Below are positions 35,645 through 44,300 of a stretch of 64,000 nt of DNA, piece after piece (position 1 is the first letter of the stretch; each line of letters opens with the position of its first letter). A model generated the notes under the pieces. The model did not search any database, was not told where the DNA came from, and worked only from the letters and a program-made list of their open reading frames with translations. Position numbers and translations under genes: made by a program. Source of the DNA: Lumbricus terrestris (lineage: Eukaryota > Annelida > Clitellata > Crassiclitellata > Lumbricidae); NCBI GenBank assembly GCA_949752735.1, contig OX457047.1:9515165-9579164 (forward strand). The letters run 5' to 3'.

Positions 35645-35982
35645 CAGGGGTTCCCAACCCGTGGCCCAAGGGTCAAAAGTGGCCCGCCAGGCCTAAGAAA
35701 ATGGCCTGCATCTCTCAAAGACTTAACAAAAATATGTAAAAAATGACAATTTGGACAGGATAGAACACATAACTACTTTCTATTACAAATTATTCTATTT
35801 TGGCGTCTATACATAACATCAAACATTCTATTTTGAGTAAATTACAACAATTCTATATGCTTTTAGTTAGTTGAATTTTAGCCTTGTGGCCCCCTAATGT
35901 CCTTCAACTAAGAAAAAGTGGTCCTCGTGTCCTCCAACTTAGAAAAAGTGGCCCTAAAGGCAAAAAAGGTTGGGAACCACTG
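35645..35982. mobile_element. hAT-type non-autonomous element, 338 bp
   Basis: Ends caggggttcccaacccgtgg and (inverted) cagtggttcccaacctttt, a widespread Charlie-like hAT terminus. Flanks aattaagt (35637-35644) and acttaagt (35983-35990) agree at 7 of 8 positions. The interior has repeated 'aacttagaaaaagtgg' units. Confidence 0.88.
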
Positions 35983-36562
35983 ACTTAAGTCAATGCAAGA
36001 AAAGGCGTGAAACAACCTGACATGCATTCAGCTTGGACATGCAATGGGTTAAACTTGGATTTCATCACCAAGTGCAATCTTACAAAGTCTCAAACGAAAG
36101 TAAATGATTTTATAAAACTGTACACGCTACATAAACAATTAAAAGCTAATTCTCGGATCAAATTTTAGAAATGGTAAACCTAATGCTTGCTAAATGTGGC
36201 CAATTTCTGTAATTGAATTGCATTCCAGCAACATGTGACAGAATAAACGAATATTCTAGACTCTATTATTTACTTATTTTTGCTATAAATGGTACTTGGG
36301 TCTGAATAAGTCGAATTCAAATTCCCTCAAGCAGCCCGAAAGGCAGCCATAGATAGGCTTGAAGAGTTAGCATCTTCATTTTCTCAACCTTGGCACGGGG
36401 GGGGGGCAATATGGTTACTACTCTGACAGTAAAACCCATGAGATAATAGCTGTGCCTATAAACAACCTTGTTAAGTGCCTGGCTGTCATTCCACCTGGAA
36501 AGGACTGCCACTAAAGCAATGTCTTCTACAGCCAAATTATTTTGATTTACTGATGCAGTGTA

Positions 36563-37305
36563 ATGGTAAATAATTATAATATGGTGGCAAATTATTATAA
36601 TCTAATGGTAAATAATTATAATCTAATAGTAAATAATTATAATCTAATAGTAAATAATTATAATTTAATGGTAAATAATTATAATCTAATGGTAAATAAT
36701 TATAATCTAATGGTAAATAATTATAATCTAATGGTAAATAATTATAATCTAATGGTAAATAATTATAATCTAATGGTAAATAATTATAATCTAATGGTAA
36801 ATAATTATAATCTAATGGTAAATAATTATAATCTAATGGTAAATAATTATAATCTAATGGTAAATGACAATAATCTAATGGTAATTAATTATATTGTGAT
36901 GGCAAAATTATTATAATGTAATGGTAAATCATTATAATATAATGATAAATAATTATAATCTAATGGTGGCACGGTGGTGTAGTGGTGGCGTCGTTGCCTT
37001 GAAGCTGGAAGGTTCGAGGTTCGAATCCACCTCAATTCGCCGCGTAGGGACCTTGGGCAAGTCCTTCACTCGCAATTGCTCAGCGCTTCAGCGTGAAACT
37101 CCGATGCAGTGTCCGCTCTGCAGTCGGGAGCGCCTCTGAGTAGCGAGCTTGAAGGGGCGCTATAACAAGTGCACATACAAACAAATTACATTGTGATTGC
37201 AAAATTATTATAATGTAATGATAATTAATTAAAATGTAATGGCATGGCAAATAATCATATTATGATAAATAATTATAAAAAACCAGTAGTAAATAATTAT
37301 AATGT
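36563..37305. repeat. 21-bp minisatellite, interrupted by a SINE
   Basis: Units of 'taatggtaaataattataat' plus c run from 36563 to about 36964, many identical. The product would be a MVNNYNL repeat with no start context. Degenerate units continue after the SINE (37180-37305) and again after the next SINE (37660-37720). Confidence 0.92.
36965..37178 (+). mobile_element. SINE-1 inside the minisatellite
   Basis: Best-preserved copy: head ggcacggtggtgtagtggtg, B-box ggttcgaatcc, body, LINE-like tail gggagcgcctctgagtag and gagcttgaaggggcgctata, end gcacatacaaacaaa. Confidence 0.9.
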
Positions 37306-37657
37306 GGGGGTCCGTAGCTCAGTGGAGAGAGCGTTGGCCGATAAACTGAGAGTCATTATCGCGACCCGGGTTCAAGCCTCGCCCAGGGCAAAAATTTATT
37401 TGAATTTTCTGTTAGCTGCCAGTGGTGCTTTCGGTTGCGTGGTTTGCCTCGGGTCTGTTGAAAAATAAGTTAGCCCCTCTAACTCCTGGCTTGGCCGAAT
37501 CAGGAGCGTTCCAGCACTTAGGCCATTAGTGTTAAGTTACCGAGCCTGTTGTAGCCGACCTGCGTGTCGTGCGAAGCTGGCCGTATTTTGTATAACTTGT
37601 ACCTGTAATCGTTCTGCGGTGTGTCAGAATGAATGCCAATAAACGAATATTATAAAA
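37306..37657 (+). mobile_element. SINE-2 (tRNA-derived), full copy
   Basis: Head gtccgtagctcagtggagag (A-box) and gggttcaagcctc (B-box) resemble a tRNA, followed by aaatttatttgaattttc, an unrelated body and a tail ending caataaacgaatatt. Fragments at 23038 and 32602; a related head at 56396. Confidence 0.85.
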
Positions 37658-37659
37658 TG

Positions 37660-38069
37660 TGATGGCAAATTATTAAAATGCAATGGTAAATAATTATAAT
37701 GTAATAGTAAATAATTATAGCAAAAGACTTCAACAGCATCTCTATCTAGGCACAAGCTCGTAATTTGGACTTCATAACCCGAAATCCCATGTAAAGCAGA
37801 TTTATAATAAGACCTTGTAGTGGTATTTAATTTTTTAATCTATATCTGTACATTGTATATATATTTACACTCACTACCACATCTACTCTGCTGACCTCTC
37901 TCTACCTGCATTTAATTCATAAGCGTCTTCTCCAATCAGCTCATTACAGTCCTTAACTGTTTCACGAACTGCAAAACAGTCTTCCATCCAATACTTTCAA
38001 GCGGACCAAGTCCAGCAATTCTGCCATTTTATCCGCGTTCCTCTCCGCACAGCTAATCAGCCAGTTTCT
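37660..38069 (-). other. Probable 3' untranslated region
   Basis: Lies downstream of the EGF gene stop. Possible polyadenylation signals are attaaa near 37830 (minus strand); cleavage site not defined. Repeat R3 copy 2 (37795-37860) lies inside. Confidence 0.4.
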
Positions 38070-38345
38070 CTAGCATCGGTTTCCACGATAACCGTTCCAG
38101 GTCTTGTCCTTGACGCTTCTAATCTTCCGATGTGAACCGATGATGATGTTGTTGCTGCTGGTATTTTTTTCCTCATCATAATCATCCTGATCGTCATAAT
38201 CATCCTGATCACCCTGATCATCGTAATCGTCGTAACCATCGTCGTCGTATTCTTCGCCGCTACGGTCACCACGTTCCGATTCAGTGCTCGCAGGTCGATC
38301 AGGTTCAACCAAATCCGGTTGATTCGTTGTAATGATTTCAATCTT
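38070..38345 (-). CDS. Last exon: acidic cytoplasmic tail and stop
   Basis: Acceptor gttttcgttgttcag. KIEIITTNQPDLVEPDRPAS, then a strongly acidic Tyr/Asp segment (EEYDDDGYDDYDDQGDQDDY), then a basic end (HRKIRSVKDKTWNGYRGNRC) and TAG at 38070-38072. The longer open frame up to 38507 is intron plus SINE. Confidence 0.8.
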   Translation of the reverse strand, partial: KIEIITTNQPDLVEPDRPASTESERGDRSGEEYDDDGYDDYDDQGDQDDYDDQDDYDEEKNTSSNNIIIGSHRKIRSVKDKTWNGYRGNRC

Positions 38346-41300
38346 CTGAACAACGAAAACACAAACGTTAGAAGCGCTGTCGATTAACATTAAGAACGCA
38401 AACCAGAAGAAGATAATTCCATTAAGCTCCCACTCCTGGGGCAACCCTGGTCGCAAAGTTTGTTTGTTTGTATGCGCACTTGTTATAGCGCCTCTTCCAG
38501 ATCTCAACTGCTACTCAGAGGCGCTCCCGACTACAGCGCGGACACTGCATCGGAGTTTCACGCCGAAGCGCTGAGCAATTGCGAGTGAAGGACTTGCCCA
38601 AGGTCCCTACGCGGCGACTTGAGGTGGATTCGAACCTTCCGGCTTCAAGGCAACGACGCCACCACTACACCACTGCGCTAGCAAGGCTTCAGTTTCTCAG
38701 CCTCAGCATATGAGGGTGGCTGGCCAGTCCTCTCCTTCACCGTCTGATCTACCCACTGACAGTGTGCGTCATCAATGCAGTCATTCATTCATTTCAAGAA
38801 GCGCACTCAGAGGCGTTCCGAATCCAACCACAGTAATACAAAGGAGTCTGTAAGACATTGATGAGTCAAGCATAGGACCATAGGTAACAGGTGTATCTCC
38901 AACAGGAGACTATACCAGACAGATGAACTTACAAACTGAAATATTTCCACGACAAGCCCCCCCAAAAATGAAATACACCTATGAGAAAAAAGGTCGTCAG
39001 AAATTTTGGCGGATGAAAATGGAAAGATCATGGAATAATTAACCTTTTCACCTTAATGCCACGTTACTTACGTTACAATTGCATTTATGGCACGTTTAGT
39101 TACCCTGTCTTACACTAGTTAATAAACCAACAATAATAACATTAATATCATCATTAATTCAATTACTATCATTATAAAAACAACAATGACACTTACTTGA
39201 TTGTCATGGCTTCTTTCATGAACAGAGTTTCTCTCTTCTGCCTTAACGTATGCACTGCAAAAGAAATAATTTATTTTATTATTATTTATTTATTTATTTT
39301 ACGTACACATGGTCAATGTAAGTTGGATGGTTAGGTGGGGTAATTGACTCGAAAAATGGGGGAGTTTTTCACGGTTATTCGCTGTGGTTATGGCTCAAAT
39401 CTGACTGCCATATTCAACATATCAACATGGGGTGCGGTCACCGCGGTGGTGTAGTGGTGGCGTCGTTGCCTTGAAGTCGGAAGTTTCGAGGTTCAAATCC
39501 ACCTCAAGTCGCCGCGTAGGGACTTTGAGCAAGTCCTTCACTCGCAATTGCCCAGCGCTTCGGCGTGAAACTCCAATGCAGTGCCTGCTCTGCAGTCGGG
39601 AGCGCCTCTGAGTAGAGTGTTTGAAGGGGTGCTAAAACAAGTGCACATACAAACAAATAAAATCACAGTATAATTACGACCAGAGACATCATTCCGTAGA
39701 AACGAGGACAAAATGTTCTCACTTGTAGCAGACGAAGAGGCAGAGGATGTAGCAGATTGCCACGATGAGCACAACAGCTGCGACGATGATCGCTATGAGA
39801 CGAATCGTCCAGTAGTCGTTGATGACTTCCGTCGTTGTCTCCGTCTTGTTCAGAACCTCACCCTTGACTGACTTCTCCGTAGTGACACCGTCGTTATTCC
39901 AGAGGACCACCTGGGCACCACTACCACCACCACCAGCCGGAGCAACAGCGCCAGCTGGAGCAACAGCACCACCTGGAGCAACAGCACCACCTGGAGCAAC
40001 AGCACCACCTGGAGCAACAGCGCCTATTCCATTTCCTGGAAATAACAATAAGAACAATGACTTTTGTTTTGTTTTGCTTTGCTGTTGTCTGTTCAGAAGC
40101 GGTAAAGTGATTTTAGAAATTATAAGGAAAATTTCTGATACTACAATTTGAACTTTGAACATTGCATTTTGTCATTCTGATCATCTGATTTAATTTAATT
40201 TTGGTTAACACTTTTTGGGGAATATTTTTACTCGGGTGACCATCCCCTGCGAGATCTCCAGGATCTTCATTTGTAGCCAATGCATTCTTATTTTCTACAT
40301 TTGCTGTCATTTCAAGTACTCTTAATAGAAAAAGAAATGAATTGAAGCAAATTCCACAACTATCCACAGTCAGTACAAGTTTACAAGTTCAAGTTTCCTC
40401 TGAGATAGGGACCCTGACCAAGTCTTTCACTCACCATTGTCCAATGCCACCAATTGATACTTGGTCACCAGATAGTGGTGCTTCATAAATGCAATGCGTG
40501 GGGCGTGGTGGTGTAGGGGTATGTTCGGTGCCTTAGAGCCAAAAGGCTGCAGGTCTGAATCCACCTCAAGCCGTCGCGTAAACGGACCCTGAGCAAGTCC
40601 TTCACTCGCAATTGCTCATGTACTTTGGCATGAAACTCCGATTCAATGTCCGTGCATGTGTCGGGAGCGCCTCTGAGTAGAAATCTTGAAGCAGCACCAT
40701 AACAAGTGCTCATACATGCATAGAAATCTTAAAACCGTCCTTTTCAGCCGAGGAAAAGGGTCGTGAGCGCAGTGGCGTAGCAAGGTCTTGGTGGGCCCAT
40801 GTGCAGAGCTAAGGTGGTGGGCCCTTAAATGCTTGAAACCCCATTCAAACAACAAAGCTGTGCAAAACGCCTGGTTCCTTTACGAAATTTGCGTATTTAA
40901 CACCAAAGTTAAATGAAAATAAACTAGCCACTTTTTTATTATTTTAACAAATTTATTTAATGAAACATATTCTTCTCCATATCAGCAGAGAAAAATTGAA
41001 CTAGAATACCAACCAAGGTAATCACAAAAATTGCTTCATCTCCTGAAGTATTAATCATCAATCACCCATAGGCCCTACTTACATGTAAATTCTCCAAGCT
41101 CTTGGACTTGTTGATTAAAAGAGCGGGAAAATGCAACGAATTTGGCAAGTGTGAAATGACTCAATCAAGTGTACGGCTAGCCTACTACGGGGGTCAAAAT
41201 CCGAAATCCTAAAATGCTCGTTTGCGTGCCTTCTCTTGTGCAAAAATATCCACCACTTTTGAGGTGTCAAGACTGAATACATTGGTGATGTACAATGTAA

Positions 41301-44300
41301 CTGCTATCATAGCCTCTGAAGTTTGAGTCCCACTCGATCGGTTCAGTGTCAATATCCATTTCAATTCTGCACTGATCACACCGGAATTCGATTCTGCCCC
41401 CATGTCTGATGTACATCGGTGCAAGTTCGCTCTCCGTAGGCATCATAAATGCGGATTTTTTTGCATTTTGGCGGTCTTATTTACCCGTTCTTCTCGTGCT
41501 TGTCGCCTAGCAGCGCCACTTAAATAAGACTTAGGCATAACTTGGGGAGGGGGCAGAAAGAGTGCCGTGCGAGAGTTAAAAAGCATACACTTTCCAAGTA
41601 AATAGGCTATGCAGTTATCCTTTATAAATTTCACATTTTACTACAAAGATAATAAATTTCAAACACGTCTGCGTAGACCATGGCACAATTATGTTTATAC
41701 GTCAGTATAACTACTTCCAGCCAAAGACTGCAAAGAGTAAAAATATTTGTAATAAGGTAGCTTAATCATGGACATTCCGGTTGAAACCCAAAAAATTACT
41801 GGGTGTGTACGCTGCAGATATAGGTTTTAATACATTCTGAATATCCTTAAAGTAAAAAATTGACTCTGACCCCCGGGGGCCCCTGACAGCGGGGGGCCCT
41901 CGTGCACTGCACAGGTTGCACGCCCTATTGCTACGCCACTGCGTGAGCGCTCCTGAGTAGCTACCTCCTTGAAGGGGCGCTATATAAATCCTCATATAAA
42001 TGAATGAGTGAATATGAGCTGTTCATACCGGGCTTACATACATAGCCACTGGAGAAGCTTGACTCATCCTCCATACACATTTGCCCCTGCGGACACTGGT
42101 TGGATGTACAAGGGTGAAGGCGCGTGGCACATGTTTCACCCGTGTACAGCGCAGGGCATTTGCACGTGAATCCCATCCCAGCCAACTCCTGGAATAATAA
42201 AACATGGCAATTGTACACTAATGCACCAATTTATATCTTTTCCAACATAGATAATAGCATTTCCTGTACCTTTAGGTTTCGATGATATTATTTCAAGCAG
42301 GTCTCTTGTTTTCAATTAAATTTGCAACACCATGAGATGACTTATAGAGTTGTTCAAGTTTCATGTTGTGTTGTTCAAATTTCATTTTGTGTTGTTCAAG
42401 TTTTATGTTGTGTTGTTCAAGTAATATGTTGTGCTGTTCAAGTTTTATGTTGTGTTGTTCAAGTTGTATGTTGTGTTGTTCAAGTGATATGTTGTGTTCA
42501 AGTTTATGTTGTGTTGTTCAAGTAATATGTTGTGTTGTTCAAGTTTTATGTTGTGTTGTTCAAGTTGTATGTTGTGTTGATCACGTTTTATGTTGTGTTG
42601 TTCAAGTAATATGTTGTGCTGTTCAAGTTTTATGTTGTGTTGTTCAAGTTGTATGTTGTGTTGATCACGTTTTATGTTGTGTTGTTCAAGTATAGAGCAC
42701 AAGATATGTATACTTTTACACTTAGGCAGGACTGGGTTGGGAGTGCTACAGAGTAGTTACTCTTTAGGAGCACAATATTGCATAATGAATGAATGTATGA
42801 ATGTATAATCGTATATTGTATTGTATTATAATGTATTTGAGCATTTGTAAAGCATCTATAGTAGAGTGCACCATTCTGAAGCGCTCCCAGTGGGCAAAGG
42901 CCCTTGAGAGCAAGCATGTTAGGAGAAGAGCGAAGGCAGACAAGAGACTGCCAGAAAGAACGGTAGAGTGAACAGAATGAGATAGCACACACATATATAT
43001 GCAAACAATGCACTACCTTGCATATTCCACCATTGAAGCACGGCATCTTGCTACACACCATCCCAGCCACGCCAACATTCATCATTTCACAGCGCTGACC
43101 GGTGAATCCTTTCGAGCAGATGCACTGAACAAAGCCGCTCCTCATCACGCAGACGCCACCGTTGAGGCACACGTTCGACTCGCAGATCTGGAACCACTTG
43201 CTCATGCGCGTCAGCTCGCAGTTCCTGCCCTCGAATCTCTGGCCGCAGCTGCACTGGTACCCGTTCACGAGGTCGTAGCAAATGCCGCCGTTGAGGCACG
43301 GCATCGCCGCACAATCGTCCCCGTTGCTCTCGCAGAACGCCCCGGAGTACCCCGGCTGGCAGAAGCACTCGAAACCGTCGCCGTTATCTATGCACGTTGC
43401 GCCGCCCTGGCACGGAAGGCTGAGACACGCACGATTCGCATGCTGACAGTGACTCCCAGAGTATCCTGGCATGCATTTACAGACTTCGTGGTCGGTGTCC
43501 TCCGGAACGAAACACGTTCCTCCGTTCTTGCAGTCGTTCGAGTCGCATTCCTCCATTTCCTCAAGTCGCCTCACGCGTAGGACTAGACCCGACTTCGGTG
43601 AGACTTTTATCTGTCGGTCGTGCGACATGTGTCTTCGAGATCGTCTGTGTTGTCCCTCGTTGAAAGTGTTAGACAGACCTTGATTCCAATTGGGTAGTCG
43701 TAAAAGGTTGCTTCGTTTTGAACCCCTACCACCGCCGCCACCATCAGAACCGCGGCGAAATATGACGTCGTACGAATCGGAACTGTAGACCCTGACCTTG
43801 TATCCGTCGTTCAAGTACGACTTTAAAATGTCCTGACTAAAGTAGTTTGCTTCGTCATCTTCACGTTTATTATTCTTCGATTTTCTTTTCTTCTTCTTCT
43901 TCTTTCTCTTTTTTCGTTTCTTTCCCTTATCATCATCATCATCTCCTCTATCATCATCATCTCCTCTATCATCATCATCATCCTTCTTCTTTTTCTTCTT
44001 CTTCCTCCTCCTCGTCGTCGTTTTTATCGTCTTTTTCTTCTTTACTTTTCGTTTGATGCGTGTCCGACTTCCAGAGGAATCAACCTGCCGCCAGCTGCTC
44101 TGGCGCAGCTTTCTGCCAGTCGGAGGAGTCTTCATGATCGTCAGCAAAAGGCCTGGCTTCCACCTCCAGTTCTTCACCTTGCCAACCCCCCGTCGTCTGT
44201 GCTTTGGATAGAGCACCATCACCAGCCTCAGACTGTCGCTTGTGTTGGGATGCAAAGACGGCTTTCTTCGTAATTCAATACACGTATTGTTATCCTCTAG

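Noticed and set aside
36563..36964. CRISPR-like regular array
   Set aside because: Repeats are directly contiguous 21-bp units without unique spacers, in an animal genome.
37306..37390. Possible tRNA gene
   Set aside because: A- and B-box are present, but the cloverleaf is not convincing and the sequence continues as a repeated SINE body.
42672..43016. C-terminal extension of the EGF ORF past 43017
   Set aside because: A consensus donor ends the exon; the extension reads through intron, a LINE end and the 21-bp minisatellite.
43087..43580. ORFs of 193 (plus) and 93 (minus) residues across the EGF exon
   Set aside because: Out-of-frame shadows of the Cys-patterned EGF frame.
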